Positions 8,023 through 16,667 are shown, counted from the first letter of the stretch. The stretch is 50,010 nucleotides of DNA from Methanobacteriota archaeon (GCA_029547145.1 JAKPPV010000014.1:1-50010), one strand, 5' to 3'. Made by a program: numbers and translations. Notes: a model not told the origin generated them from the letters alone.

Positions 8023-8424
8023 TCAGACCCTGAGTACGACCTGGATGCTGCACGAGTCGGCCCCGAAGAACTGACGGGTGAACTCCGCCGCCTCCTCGGG
8101 TTCGTATTCCTTGCAGCTGAATATATCGATGTAGGCCGAATTCGTCTCGTTTGCAAAATGTCCCGAGATGAGCGAGGTCTCGATCAGCTGCGTCATCGAG
8201 TATCCGGCCACCCTCTCGTTGGGACCAAAGTGGATCACCTGCGGTTCTCCGAAGCGCTTCATCCTGATCAGGTCGCAGATCTCGACCACGTACTGCCGGA
8301 TCCTGTCCGCGTCCCGAATCGTCGCCGGGTTGCATCCCTTCAGATCGATGCAGGTGCAGAGGCCCCATGCATCCTTCTCCCGGAATTCCCGGACGATCCT
8401 GCTCTCTCCGCTCTTCTCTTCCAT
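8023..8424 (-). CDS. SpeD-like (AdoMet decarboxylase family) pyruvoyl protein
   Basis: The 133-residue protein resembles the short prokaryotic S-adenosylmethionine decarboxylase family, in which a proenzyme cuts itself before a Ser that becomes the pyruvoyl cofactor. The conserved spacing is present: S84 in IETSLISGH, His five residues later (H89) and Cys fifteen residues after that (C104 in DIFSC). These match Ser63, His68 and Cys83 of the Thermotoga enzyme. The residue before the Ser, normally Glu, is Thr83. The motif is much diverged from the usual ESHLTIHTWPE, so the substrate may differ; some SpeD homologues act on arginine or ornithine. The gene stands alone. A GGAG-type ribosome binding site lies at about 8430-8437 and a TATA-like TTTAATT near 8485. 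Confidence 0.72.
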   Translation of the reverse strand: MEEKSGESRIVREFREKDAWGLCTCIDLKGCNPATIRDADRIRQYVVEICDLIRMKRFGEPQVIHFGPNERVAGYSMTQLIETSLISGHFANETNSAYIDIFSCKEYEPEEAAEFTRQFFGADSCSIQVVLRV

Positions 8425-8956
8425 ATTTCAGCTCCCTTGGTTCACCGCATCCGATGATGAGTCTGTACAAGTTTTTGACAGCGGGAATTAAACTTTTGCA
8501 AATGCTCAAATCGCAGCATTCGATCGCCCTTCGCTGAAGGGTGCATTGGAGCGACACAGAATGCGTCCTCTGTCCCAGCGCAGATCGGGCCGTCTCGATG
8601 GGGGGACGAAAACAGGTTCGTCAGATGCCGCATTGTCCCCCTCATCGGTTCGACCGATCTTGGTCGATATCGCGCGCCGTTCGTCCGAATCGGAGAGAAG
8701 AGAAAGTATTAAGTCACCCCTTCCGGACGATGATCCGGTAGAGTCGTAATACCCGGTTGATATACGAAAAAAATCAATGATTTCAAGCTCCAGACCGATC
8801 GGGCCGGGTTCCCGAGAAATCCATGATTCAACGTCAGTTTGGAAAACAAATGGAAAATTATTAATAAGACCACAAAGGATTTTTACTTTGACCTAACAGC
8901 GGCAGTTTAATACGTTGCTGGTATAGGTGCATGATTCAGAGAGGTGTATCGATCAA
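8425..8956. other. Divergent intergenic region between speD-like gene and fdhC
   Basis: The region holds the promoter of the minus-strand speD-like gene (TTTAATT near 8485), a small hairpin CCCTTC-GCT-GAAGGG near 8527-8541, and the fdhC promoter at the other end. From about 8740 to 8925 the sequence is AT-rich. I find no supported gene in between. Confidence 0.5.
8906..8913 (+). promoter_or_regulatory. TATA box TTTAATAC of fdhC
   Basis: The motif is identical to the box placed before the META lipoprotein gene at 34366. It predicts a start near 8935, just upstream of the GAGAGGTG ribosome binding site at 8939-8946. Confidence 0.5.
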
Positions 8957-9871
8957 ATGGCATTTCATCCACCAGTAGCTATCGTTGCGAAGGCAGGCGA
9001 CGCCGGCAAGTACAAGACCGGTCTGCCCTCGTGGAACATGGTGCTCCGCGGGTTCTTCTCCGGGGCATACATCGCGATGGGCGCGGGTCTCGCGACCGTC
9101 TGCAGCACGGGTATTATGGCCGGAACCGCAGCGACGAATGCTGGCTTTGTCAATGCAGGTTTCGCGGCAGCAGGTATCTCGCAGCTCATCCTGGGCGCCG
9201 TGTTCCCTGTCGGGCTTATCATCACCATCCTGACGGGTGCCGAGCTCTTCACCGGCGACGCGATGCTCGCGCCGGTCGCTGCGTTCATCCACAAGGTCTC
9301 CTGGGTCAGTGTCCTGAACCTCTGGGTCTGGGTCTACATCGGGAACCTGATCGGCTCAGTCACCTGGGCGTACATCATGGCGAACGGGCCGTACTGTTCC
9401 ATCAGCGCGACCGGTTCGATCACGGCGACCGCCTTCGGTGTCAGGGCCGTCCAGATCGCGCTCGCGAAGGTAAGTTACTTCGGAACGGCAGGGATCTGGT
9501 CCGCCTTCCTCAAGGGTATCGGCTGTAACTGGCTCGTCAACCTGGCCGTCCTTCTCGGTATCTGTGCCGACGACCTGATCGGTAAGTTCTTCGGGATCTG
9601 GTTCCCGATCATGGCCTTCGTCTCGTCCGGCCTGGAGCACTCGATCGCGAACATGATGTTCATCCCCGCGGGGATCCTGACCTCGGCCTACCTGACTGCA
9701 GACCAGATCACCACACTCGGCGGCGCAGAGAAACTGGCAACCCTCAACTGGGTCACCATGTGGACCAACAACATCATACCCGTCACGATCGGCAACATCA
9801 TCGGCGGTATGATCTTCGTCGGCCTGCTCTACTGGATCGCCTTCCGCAAGGAGATCCAGGCGCTCAAGTAA
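8957..9871 (+). CDS. fdhC: Formate channel/transporter FdhC (FNT family)
   Basis: The protein (304 aa from MAFHPP) is a formate-nitrite transporter family membrane protein that lets formate into the cell for methanogenesis. It shows the repeated FNT motifs FFSGAYIAMGAGL and GIGCNWLVNLAVLLG, the loop SGLEHSIANM with the conserved channel His, and about six hydrophobic segments. A GTG ten codons upstream (8927) is possible, but the ATG at 8957 follows GAGGTG with 10-11 nt spacing and gives the usual N-terminus. No formate dehydrogenase genes (fdhAB) lie in the window, so this is a solitary fdhC. A small membrane OB-fold gene follows after 14 nt. Confidence 0.93.
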   Translation: MAFHPPVAIVAKAGDAGKYKTGLPSWNMVLRGFFSGAYIAMGAGLATVCSTGIMAGTAATNAGFVNAGFAAAGISQLILGAVFPVGLIITILTGAELFTGDAMLAPVAAFIHKVSWVSVLNLWVWVYIGNLIGSVTWAYIMANGPYCSISATGSITATAFGVRAVQIALAKVSYFGTAGIWSAFLKGIGCNWLVNLAVLLGICADDLIGKFFGIWFPIMAFVSSGLEHSIANMMFIPAGILTSAYLTADQITTLGGAEKLATLNWVTMWTNNIIPVTIGNIIGGMIFVGLLYWIAFRKEIQALK

Positions 9872-9885
9872 ACCCTGACGACTCG

Positions 9886-10437
9886 ATGAAGATTGGAAAT
9901 ATCCGGGTGAGGTTCGCGATCCTGCCGATCGCGGTCTTCCTCATCCTCACTTTTATCCTCCTGTACACGGTATGGGTGACTGGTGACCGGAACCTGCTCT
10001 TCTGGGGCATCCTGGCGCTCGTCTTCATCCTCCTGATACCCCTGGTCCTCAACTACATGAGCCAGCACCAGTACTCGAACCTGATACCCGTCTACGAGGC
10101 GCAGGCAAAGACGGTGCGGGTGAACCAGGTGAATCTCTCGCTTCTGGCCGAACCCGTCCGGCTCGTGGGTATCGTTGAGAAGACGCACTTCCAGTTCCTG
10201 AACCGGCCGACGTTCGTCGTGGGAGACCGTACCGGCGAGATCTCGGTCAAGATGTTCACCGCTCCTGCAGAGAAGATCAGGAAGGGTGACCGGGTGGAGG
10301 TGCTGGGCCAGGTGATCAAGCGGTACGTCGCGGCGGGTGAGGCCGTAATCAACGCCGTCTCGATCCGGAAGCTCGATCCCGTGACCCCCGTGGAGGCGGC
10401 GCTCACCGTTCCGAAGAAGAAGGGTCGACGAGGCTGA
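9886..10437 (+). CDS. Membrane-anchored OB-fold protein downstream of fdhC
   Basis: The 183-residue protein has two hydrophobic helices at its N-terminus (about residues 9-30 and 38-57) and a soluble C-terminal part. That part, with VKMFTAPAEKIRKGDRVEVLGQV and AVINAVSIRKLD, resembles a small OB-fold nucleic-acid-binding domain. It ends in a basic tail, KKKGRRG. The ATG at 9886 is chosen because the upstream in-frame extension lies inside fdhC. It probably shares the fdhC transcript. I do not recognise a characterised family. A role in formate uptake, or binding of some polyanion at the membrane, would be speculation. Confidence 0.75.
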   Translation: MKIGNIRVRFAILPIAVFLILTFILLYTVWVTGDRNLLFWGILALVFILLIPLVLNYMSQHQYSNLIPVYEAQAKTVRVNQVNLSLLAEPVRLVGIVEKTHFQFLNRPTFVVGDRTGEISVKMFTAPAEKIRKGDRVEVLGQVIKRYVAAGEAVINAVSIRKLDPVTPVEAALTVPKKKGRRG

Positions 10438-10540
10438 TCCCGGCCGGTTCTTCACCAACCCTCTTTCCTGGACCTCCTCCTGTTCTCTCGCTTCTGGACA
10501 ATAATTGGCCTCCGATCGGCATTCCCTTCGATGAAAAGAA

Positions 10541-10548
10541 CTTTATCC
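10541..10548 (+). promoter_or_regulatory. TATA box CTTTATCC, leaderless-type spacing
   Basis: The box centre is 26 nt before the ATG at 10571, so transcription should begin at or next to the start codon. No ribosome binding site is present. Confidence 0.5.
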
Positions 10549-10570
10549 GGACACGGATACACGTATGTGA

Positions 10571-11206
10571 ATGGCACGGAAGGCCGGCAGGAAGAGTGCG
10601 GCAGAGGAGGCCCCACTGAAACTCTTCTACATCTTTTACAACCAGGAGAGGTGGAATAACTGGCTCCAGTCGCTCTCGGAGGCCGACTTCGAGGGCGACG
10701 GAGGGGAGGGCGTCCCGGAGGGGGTCGCGATGCTCTACTCCTTTGCCGAGGACATCACGCTCTCGGTCTTGAAGATCATCCGACTCTGGCAGAACGGTCG
10801 GTTCGACGTAGAAGAGACGCTGCAGAAGATCGGAGAGGTCGAGGCGATCGTCCTCTCCCCGCTCCCGGACGGTCCCCTCGTCGAGATGGTCGGCCCGATC
10901 CAGGAGAGCCTCCTCGTCCTCTTCGCCGCCTGCCGACGGTTCATCGAGGGTGACTACGAGAAGGACGTCAGGGCACTGGTGAAACGGGGACGGGCGCTCG
11001 CGCCCGATGACGCGGAGCAGGCCCTCGTCGTCGCCGCCGAGATCGGTGCCGCTGTGATCGGTGGGGCAGCGTGCTGCGCCAAGTATGTCAGAGACGACCT
11101 CGAGGACCCGACCCTCTTCGACGACTGGCTCGCCGAGATCGAGACGATGGGCGAGGCGATGAAGTCGCTCAAGAACTTTGACGAGGAGCCCGGCGAGGGG
11201 GCGTGA
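10571..11206 (+). CDS. DUF2150-like archaeal protein of unknown function
   Basis: The 211-residue soluble protein starts with a basic stretch (MARKAGRKS) followed by LKLFYIFYNQERWNNWL and LSEADFEG, which I associate with the archaeal DUF2150 family. The rest is predicted helical and acidic, with a Cys pair in GGAACCAKY. No catalytic motif is evident. It is the first gene of a two-gene unit. Its TGA overlaps the GTG start of the next gene (GTGA), so translation is probably coupled. The family name is from memory of the N-terminal motif and should be confirmed by profile search. Confidence 0.7.
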   Translation: MARKAGRKSAAEEAPLKLFYIFYNQERWNNWLQSLSEADFEGDGGEGVPEGVAMLYSFAEDITLSVLKIIRLWQNGRFDVEETLQKIGEVEAIVLSPLPDGPLVEMVGPIQESLLVLFAACRRFIEGDYEKDVRALVKRGRALAPDDAEQALVVAAEIGAAVIGGAACCAKYVRDDLEDPTLFDDWLAEIETMGEAMKSLKNFDEEPGEGA

Positions 11207-11655
11207 TCGCCGACAAGGCCCGTCTCCGCTCGATCCGCCGGCTCGAGCGGATCGCCGGGTTTCGACTCCCGGACAGGGCATTCCACGGAGTCGTCCTGGA
11301 TACCCTGGTGTCGCGCCTGGACTTCGACCGGCTCGATCCGACGACCCGCGAGCAGCTCCTCGAGTTCATCGGCGACTTCCTCCGCTGCGACTGTCGGAAG
11401 GCCCCCCACTGCGGGTGCCCAGAGCGCCGGTTCGCCGCGACCGTCCTTGAACTCCGCGAGTCCGGGCTCGATCACCGCCAGATCAGCGCCCATCTCGACG
11501 AGGTCTACGGCATCGAGCTCTTTCCCGCGGACATACTCTCGTACCTGGAGGACTCGGTCCACGTCCTCGAGGCGATAGAGAAGGTCGCCGTCCTCCTCGA
11601 TCGCCCATCTGTCGCCGCCGGTGCGAGGACCCATATCAAAGCGCTCGAACGCTGA
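11203..11655 (+). CDS. DUF5814-like cysteine-rich archaeal protein
   Basis: The 150-residue protein begins at a GTG overlapping the previous stop. It has a conserved-looking basic N-terminus (ARLRSIRRLERIAGF) and a central cluster CDCRKAPHCGC that could bind zinc, followed by helical segments (YGIELFPADILSYLEDSV). It resembles the DUF5814 domain also seen in some archaeal helicases, but no helicase motifs are present here. Coupling with the DUF2150-like gene suggests a shared function, possibly nucleic acid-related, which is an inference only. Confidence 0.68.
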   Translation: MIADKARLRSIRRLERIAGFRLPDRAFHGVVLDTLVSRLDFDRLDPTTREQLLEFIGDFLRCDCRKAPHCGCPERRFAATVLELRESGLDHRQISAHLDEVYGIELFPADILSYLEDSVHVLEAIEKVAVLLDRPSVAAGARTHIKALER

Positions 11656-11728
11656 GGAGACCGTCTTCGCGGCGGGGTCGGATCAACCGCGGTCGTATCG
11701 CGAGGTATCCGTCCCCCTCCTCGATACC

Positions 11729-11736
11729 TTTTATAT
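11729..11736 (+). promoter_or_regulatory. TATA box of the nucleotide-sugar cluster
   Basis: TTTTATAT centred 26 nt before the epimerase ATG (11759) indicates a leaderless transcript starting the epimerase-dehydrogenase-acyltransferase operon. Confidence 0.55.
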
Positions 11737-11758
11737 TTCCCGTGTCGACCTGTTTGGG

Positions 11759-12673
11759 ATGAAGGTCGTGGTTACCGGCGGAGCAGGGTTTATCGGCTCC
11801 AATCTCGCTGAGGAACTCTCGAACCGATACGAGGTGACCGTTCTGGACGACCTGGCCACCGGGAGAGAGTCGAACCTCGATGGCCTGGATGTTGAGTTCG
11901 TCCGGGGTTCAATCCTCGATACGGACCTGCTGGCCGAGACCTTCCGGGGGGCACGCTACGTCTTTCACGAGGCCGCCCTCCCCTCGGTCCAGCGTTCGGT
12001 CGAGGACCCGGCCCGATCGAACCAGGTGAACATCGACGGCACCCTCAACGTGCTGATCGCCGCCCGCGACGCGGGGGTGCAGAAGCTCATCTTCGCCTCA
12101 TCGTCCTCGGTCTACGGCGACACCCCGACCCTGCCGAAGGTCGAGACGATGACCCCTGCGCCGATGTCGCCGTACGCGGTCACGAAGCTGACGGCCGAAC
12201 ACTACTGCCGCGTCTTCGAGTCGCTCTACGGCCTCCGAACGGTCGCGCTCCGGTACTTCAACGTCTTCGGACCCAGGCAGGACCCCACCTCCCAGTACGC
12301 GGCTGTGATCCCGAACTTCGTCAACCGGATCCTCTCCGGCGAGCCGCCCGTCATCAACGGCGACGGACGGCAGACCCGTGACTTCACCTTCGTCAGGGAC
12401 GTGGTCCAGGCCAACATCCGCGCTGCCGAGTCCGACGCGACCGGAGTCTTCAACATCGCCTGTCAGAAACGGGTCGACCTGCTCACCCTCGCCGGGATGA
12501 TCATGGACCTGGTCGGGACAAGGGTCGAACCGATCTTCAACGAACCGCGTCCAGGCGACGTGCGGGACTCGCTCGCCGACATCACGCGCGCGCGCGAGGC
12601 CTTCGGCTACACGCCTGCGTACACGCTCAGACAGGGCCTTACAGAGACGATACAATGGTTTGCCAGGAAGTGA
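11759..12673 (+). CDS. NAD-dependent UDP-sugar 4-epimerase (extended SDR)
   Basis: The 304-residue enzyme belongs to the GalE-like extended short-chain dehydrogenase family, which interconverts UDP-hexoses at C4. It shows the NAD-binding GGAGFIG (7-13), SSSSVYG (114-120), the catalytic Y139-x3-K143 in SPYAVTKLTAE and RYFNVFGPRQDP. The start at 11759 follows from the MKVVVTGG N-terminus and a TATA box 26 nt upstream. The next gene is a UDP-N-acetylhexosamine-type dehydrogenase, so UDP-GlcNAc/UDP-GalNAc epimerisation for surface polysaccharide or N-glycan synthesis is likely. The exact sugar is not proven by the sequence. Confidence 0.88.
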   Translation: MKVVVTGGAGFIGSNLAEELSNRYEVTVLDDLATGRESNLDGLDVEFVRGSILDTDLLAETFRGARYVFHEAALPSVQRSVEDPARSNQVNIDGTLNVLIAARDAGVQKLIFASSSSVYGDTPTLPKVETMTPAPMSPYAVTKLTAEHYCRVFESLYGLRTVALRYFNVFGPRQDPTSQYAAVIPNFVNRILSGEPPVINGDGRQTRDFTFVRDVVQANIRAAESDATGVFNIACQKRVDLLTLAGMIMDLVGTRVEPIFNEPRPGDVRDSLADITRAREAFGYTPAYTLRQGLTETIQWFARK

Positions 12674-13905
12674 CAGAGCTAACCGTCTGCGTGGTCGGTC
12701 TCGGCTACGTCGGCTATCCGCTTGCAGAGGCCTTCTCGTCCCACCTGCGGACGATCGGGTATGACATCGATACGGGGAAACTCGAACGGATCCGATCGAT
12801 CCCCGGGAACCGGATCGAGGTGACCGACGATCCCTCCCGGATCGGGGAGGCCGATGTCGTGATCATCGCCGTTCCGACCCCGGTCACCCGGGCGAAGGAC
12901 CCGGACCTCGGTCCGGTGAGGGCCGCCGCAGGGACGATCGGCACGCACATGAAGCGGGGCGCGATCGTCGTGCTCGAGTCGACGGTCTACCCGGGCGTGA
13001 CGGAGGAGGTGATGCGGCCGATCCTCGAGGAGCGCTCCGGGCTCGTCTGCGGTACGGACTTTGCGATCGGATACTCCCCCGAGCGGATCAACCCCGGGGA
13101 CGAGGAGCACGTCCTGCCCCGTATCGTGAAGATCGTCGCTGGAATGAACGGGGAGACGACCGATCTGCTGGCCGACCTCTACGGCCTGGTCACCAATGTC
13201 TACCGGGCTCCGTCCATCAGGACGGCGGAGGCTGCCAAGGTGATCGAGAACATCCAGCGCGACCTGAACATCGCGCTCATGAACGAACTGTCGCTGATCT
13301 TCTCCCGGATGGGACTGGACACCCAGGCGGTCCTGGATGCGGCGGGGACCAAGTGGAACTTCCATCCCTACCGGCCGGGGCTCGTCGGTGGGCACTGCAT
13401 CCCCGTCGATCCGTATTACCTCGTCTACCGTGCCGAGGAACTGGGATACCATCCGCAGGTGATCCTGGCCGGTCGCGCGATCAATGACTACATGCCCAAG
13501 CATGTCGCGGAGCTCGCGATCAAGGGCATGAACGATGCCGGCAAGGTGATCCGTGGATCGCGCGTCGTGATCATGGGTCTCACCTACAAGGAGAACGTCC
13601 CGGATACCCGGGAGAGCCCCTCCCACGAGATGATCCACGAACTCAAGGAGTTCCACGCGGAGGTCTACGGGTATGACCCGCTCCTCACCACGGAGGAGAT
13701 CGCCCGCTTCAACGTCCACCCCCTCTCCGACCTCTCGATCGAGGCGGACTGCATCATCATCAACGTCCCTCACGATCAGTTCAAGGACCTCACCCTCGGA
13801 GAGATCCGTCGGATCAGCAGGGGGACGCCGGTGGTCATCGACGTCAAGGGCGTCCACAGTCGCTGGAAGGAGGTCGACCCATCCATCCAGTACCGGAAAC
13901 TCTGA
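12655..13905 (+). CDS. UDP-N-acetylhexosamine 6-dehydrogenase family (WecC/WbpA/TviB-like)
   Basis: The 416-residue protein is a nucleotide-sugar dehydrogenase that oxidises C6 of a UDP-sugar to a uronate in two NAD-dependent steps. It has GLGYVGYPLA for NAD binding, TAEAAKVIEN, and the catalytic Cys in GGHCIPVDPYY (C248). C-terminal motifs are VMGLTYKENVPDTRESP and VIDVKG. The subfamily looks closer to UDP-ManNAc/UDP-GlcNAc dehydrogenases than to UDP-glucose dehydrogenase. The ATG at 12655 overlaps the epimerase gene by 19 nt. A GTG at 12670 overlapping the epimerase TGA (GTGA) is an equally plausible start, since neither has a clear ribosome binding site. Confidence 0.9.
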   Translation: MVCQEVTELTVCVVGLGYVGYPLAEAFSSHLRTIGYDIDTGKLERIRSIPGNRIEVTDDPSRIGEADVVIIAVPTPVTRAKDPDLGPVRAAAGTIGTHMKRGAIVVLESTVYPGVTEEVMRPILEERSGLVCGTDFAIGYSPERINPGDEEHVLPRIVKIVAGMNGETTDLLADLYGLVTNVYRAPSIRTAEAAKVIENIQRDLNIALMNELSLIFSRMGLDTQAVLDAAGTKWNFHPYRPGLVGGHCIPVDPYYLVYRAEELGYHPQVILAGRAINDYMPKHVAELAIKGMNDAGKVIRGSRVVIMGLTYKENVPDTRESPSHEMIHELKEFHAEVYGYDPLLTTEEIARFNVHPLSDLSIEADCIIINVPHDQFKDLTLGEIRRISRGTPVVIDVKGVHSRWKEVDPSIQYRKL

Positions 13906-13910
13906 CCCGC

Positions 13911-14579
13911 ATGTCCCAGGAGAGAGAGTCCGCCAGCGTCCCGCACATGACCCGGAGAAAGGGCGTCCCGACGGCCCCTCGCAGCTGGAAACAGCGGCTC
14001 TTTCAACTCTCTGTCTTCGGTTTTCGGGCCGTGGCGGGTCTCTTCTTCGACCGGCAACGGCTCGTCGGTATCTACTTCGACGACTCAACCACCGGCTGGA
14101 AGTGGGTGCTGCGCGGACTCCTCTTCCAGAAGCTCCTGGGCTTCAACCGGAACATCCCCTGGCCCGTCTCCCCGCTGAATACCATCTCGGTTCCGTACAA
14201 CATCGAGTTCGATCCCGATGACATCAACATGTTCAACGAGATGAGCGGGAAGTACTTCCAGAACTTTGCCGCACCGATCCGGATCGGGAAGGGGACCTGG
14301 ATCGCGTCCAACGTCGGTATCATCACGGCGAACCACGACCCGGACGACCTGAAACGGCACCTGCCGGGCAGAGAGGTGGTGATCGGCGAGGGTTGCTGGA
14401 TCGGGATGAACGCGGTGATCCTGCCCGGCGTGCACCTCGGGCCTCGCACGATCGTCGGTGCAGGCGCGATCGTCACCCGCTCCTTTCCGGAGGGCCATTG
14501 CGTGATCGTCGGCAACCCCGCGCGCGTGGTCCGGTACCTCCCACGCGCTCAGGCCGACGGGGGCGTCGCTCCGAAATAG
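13911..14579 (+). CDS. Hexapeptide-repeat acyltransferase
   Basis: The 222-residue protein has a hexapeptide-repeat left-handed beta-helix in its second half (IRIGKGTWIASNVGII, VVIGEGCWIGMNAVILPGV, IVGAGAIVTRSF, VIVGNPARVV). This is the fold of sugar O- or N-acetyltransferases of the WbbJ/CatB type, which use acetyl-CoA. The His in TANHDPDDL is at a suitable place for catalysis. An atypical basic N-terminal region of ~90 residues precedes it. It starts 5 nt after the dehydrogenase stop, so it completes a three-gene surface-sugar operon. Its 3' end overlaps the convergent secreted-protein gene by 31 nt. Confidence 0.82.
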   Translation: MSQERESASVPHMTRRKGVPTAPRSWKQRLFQLSVFGFRAVAGLFFDRQRLVGIYFDDSTTGWKWVLRGLLFQKLLGFNRNIPWPVSPLNTISVPYNIEFDPDDINMFNEMSGKYFQNFAAPIRIGKGTWIASNVGIITANHDPDDLKRHLPGREVVIGEGCWIGMNAVILPGVHLGPRTIVGAGAIVTRSFPEGHCVIVGNPARVVRYLPRAQADGGVAPK

Positions 14580-15004
14580 CCCATGCCGCGGGGGAAGGAG
14601 GCGGTCTGGTTGAAGGTGCGCGTGTTCTGCGGGCTCGAGACGACGAGCGAGGGGATCGTAACCCCGAACTCGTGTGCGGGGAACCAGAACGACCCCTCCC
14701 CGTAGTCCGTCGAGGCATTCGCGACCAGCAGTTCCGCCCGGTCGAGACTCAGCGAGATCACCCTCGCATCCGGGTAGTTCAGGATCCGTCGTACCTTCTG
14801 CTGGAGGTCGCCACGGCCGAAGATCGCGACAAGGGGGCGAATTCCGGCATCGATCCGGTACTCCGCCACCACCTTTGCCTGCTCGCCCGAGAGCGTGATC
14901 GTGACCTGGTCGAACGACAGGTAACTGTAGCGGTTCGCGTCCATTGCGGCCGCTCCCGCGACGAGGGTGAGGAGCAGGACCGCGCAGATGAGGGGCGATC
15001 GCAT
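14549..15004 (-). CDS. Small secreted protein of unknown function
   Basis: From the ATG at 15004 the product is 151 residues. It opens with a classical signal peptide ([20 protein letters not shown]) followed by a mature part without membrane segments. The mature part contains regularly spaced beta-strand-like stretches ([19 protein letters not shown]). No Cys remains after the signal and no family is recognised. A TATA element (TTTATCC, 15028-15035 on this strand) sits about 27 nt before this ATG, supporting it over a longer in-frame extension and implying a leaderless message. It is convergent with, and overlaps, the acyltransferase gene. Confidence 0.68.
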   Translation of the reverse strand: MRSPLICAVLLLTLVAGAAAMDANRYSYLSFDQVTITLSGEQAKVVAEYRIDAGIRPLVAIFGRGDLQQKVRRILNYPDARVISLSLDRAELLVANASTDYGEGSFWFPAHEFGVTIPSLVVSSPQNTRTFNQTASFPRGMGYFGATPPSA

Positions 15005-15027
15005 CGATACATACGTCGTCGACCCGG

Positions 15028-15035
15028 GGATAAAG
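15028..15035 (-). promoter_or_regulatory. TATA box of the small secreted protein gene
   Basis: CTTTATCC on the minus strand lies 27 nt before the ATG at 15004. It is almost back to back with the TTTTTATC box (15058-15065) of the divergent AMP phosphorylase gene. Confidence 0.45.
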
Positions 15036-15057
15036 CCCTTGTCCCCGATGCGCGCCC

Positions 15058-15065
15058 TTTTTATC
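15058..15065 (+). promoter_or_regulatory. TATA box of the AMP phosphorylase gene
   Basis: TTTTTATC would place a start near 15088, giving a ~55-nt leader that ends in the GGTGATC ribosome binding site at 15131-15137. Confidence 0.4.
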
Positions 15066-15143
15066 GGTCCCAACCCCACCACTCATCGCCCCGCCGAGGG
15101 AGAGGACCGACCGCCGGCACGGGCGGGGATGGGTGATCACCGC

Positions 15144-16667
15144 ATGAAACTCACTACCAGGATCCTGGACATCGCCGATCGTGGTGTCCTCCTCAATAAG
15201 GCCGACGCGCGCAGCATCGGCGTTGTCGAGGGTGCCCGCCTCCAGGTGAAGAACCACGTGAACGGAAGCACGGTCTCCGCCCTGATCGATACGACCAGCA
15301 CCCTCATCGAACCGGGGACGATCGGCCTGTACGGGCTGACGAGCCGGGCGCTCTCGGTGGCCGATGGCGCGGACGTCGAGGTCTGGGAGGCCCCGAAGCC
15401 CGCCTCACTCGAGTTCATCAAGAAGAAGATGAACAATGAACGGCTGACGGCGGAGGAGACGCGGACGATCGTCAGGGACATCGTCGACGACTCGCTCTCC
15501 CTTCCCGAGCTCTCCGCCTACGTCACCGCGAACTACATCAACGGCATGAATATGGACGAGGTCGAGTACCTCACGCTTGCCATGGTCGAGACCGGCAACC
15601 AGCTCAAGTTCTCCGGCCGGCCGATCGTGGACAAGCACTCGATCGGCGGCGTGCCCGGGAACAAGATCTCGCTCCTGGTCGTGCCGATCGTCGCCGCGGC
15701 AGGCCTGAAGATCCCGAAGACGTCGTCGAGGGCGATCACCGGGGCGGCGGGGACGGCGGACCTGATGGAGGTCCTCGCGCCGGTGGAGTTCTCGGCAGAG
15801 GAGGTGCAGACGATGACCGAGAAGGTCGGCGGCGTGATCGTCTGGGGAGGCTCGACCAATATCGCACCGGCCGACGACCGGATCATCGTGGTGGAGTACC
15901 CGTTCAAGATCGATGCACGGGGCCAGATGCTCGCCTCCGTGATGGCGAAGAAGTTTGCCGTCGGGGCGAACCTGGTGGTGATCGACATCCCGGTCGGCCG
16001 GACGACCAAGGTCCCGGATGTCGCGGAAGGGCGGAAGCTCGCCCGTGAGTTCATCGAGCTCGGCGAACGGCTCCGGATGCGCGTCGAGTGCGCGATCACC
16101 TACGGTGACGCTCCGGTCGGCCACACGATCGGCCCGGCGCTCGAGGTGAAGGAGGCCCTGTCCGTCCTGGAGGGTGCCAGCGAACCCCAGTCGCTGATCC
16201 AGAAGTCCCTCTCGATCGCGGGGATCATCTTCGAGATGGCCGGAAAGGCCGCACGGAACCAGGGGTACCAGATGGCGGAGGAGATCCTCCGTTCGGGCAG
16301 GGCGCTCGAGAAGATGCGGCAGATCATCCAGGTACAGGGCGGCGACCCCTCGGTGACATCGGAGTCGATCTCCCCCGGCCCGCATACCCACGTGGTGAAC
16401 GCCCCGGAGTCCGGCTACGTGGTGGAGCTCAACAACCGCTCTCTCGTCTCGCTCGCCCGGCTCGCGGGGGCCCCGCAGGACCACGGCGCCGGGATCCGCC
16501 TTCATGCGAAACCCGGGGAACGGGTGGACAGGGGGGACCCGATCTTCACGATCTACGCGGATCGCGCCTGGCGCCTGAAGCTTGCCGTGGAGGAGGGGCG
16601 GCGGCTGATGCCGGTCATGGTCGAGGGCATGCTCCTCGACCGGGTACCGACCGAGTTCCGCATCTGA
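15144..16667 (+). CDS. deoA: AMP phosphorylase
   Basis: The 507-residue protein belongs to the thymidine phosphorylase superfamily. In archaea this enzyme splits AMP (also CMP/UMP) with phosphate into base and ribose-1,5-bisphosphate. The glycine-rich [11 protein letters not shown] (164-174) and the motif [18 protein letters not shown] (193-210) are both present. The extra N-terminal ~85-residue domain and total length match archaeal AMP phosphorylases rather than bacterial thymidine phosphorylase (~440 aa). The start is fixed by GGTGATC 6 nt before the ATG. The partners of this pathway, ribose-1,5-bisphosphate isomerase and type III RuBisCO, are not in the window. Confidence 0.93.
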   Translation: MKLTTRILDIADRGVLLNKADARSIGVVEGARLQVKNHVNGSTVSALIDTTSTLIEPGTIGLYGLTSRALSVADGADVEVWEAPKPASLEFIKKKMNNERLTAEETRTIVRDIVDDSLSLPELSAYVTANYINGMNMDEVEYLTLAMVETGNQLKFSGRPIVDKHSIGGVPGNKISLLVVPIVAAAGLKIPKTSSRAITGAAGTADLMEVLAPVEFSAEEVQTMTEKVGGVIVWGGSTNIAPADDRIIVVEYPFKIDARGQMLASVMAKKFAVGANLVVIDIPVGRTTKVPDVAEGRKLAREFIELGERLRMRVECAITYGDAPVGHTIGPALEVKEALSVLEGASEPQSLIQKSLSIAGIIFEMAGKAARNQGYQMAEEILRSGRALEKMRQIIQVQGGDPSVTSESISPGPHTHVVNAPESGYVVELNNRSLVSLARLAGAPQDHGAGIRLHAKPGERVDRGDPIFTIYADRAWRLKLAVEEGRRLMPVMVEGMLLDRVPTEFRI

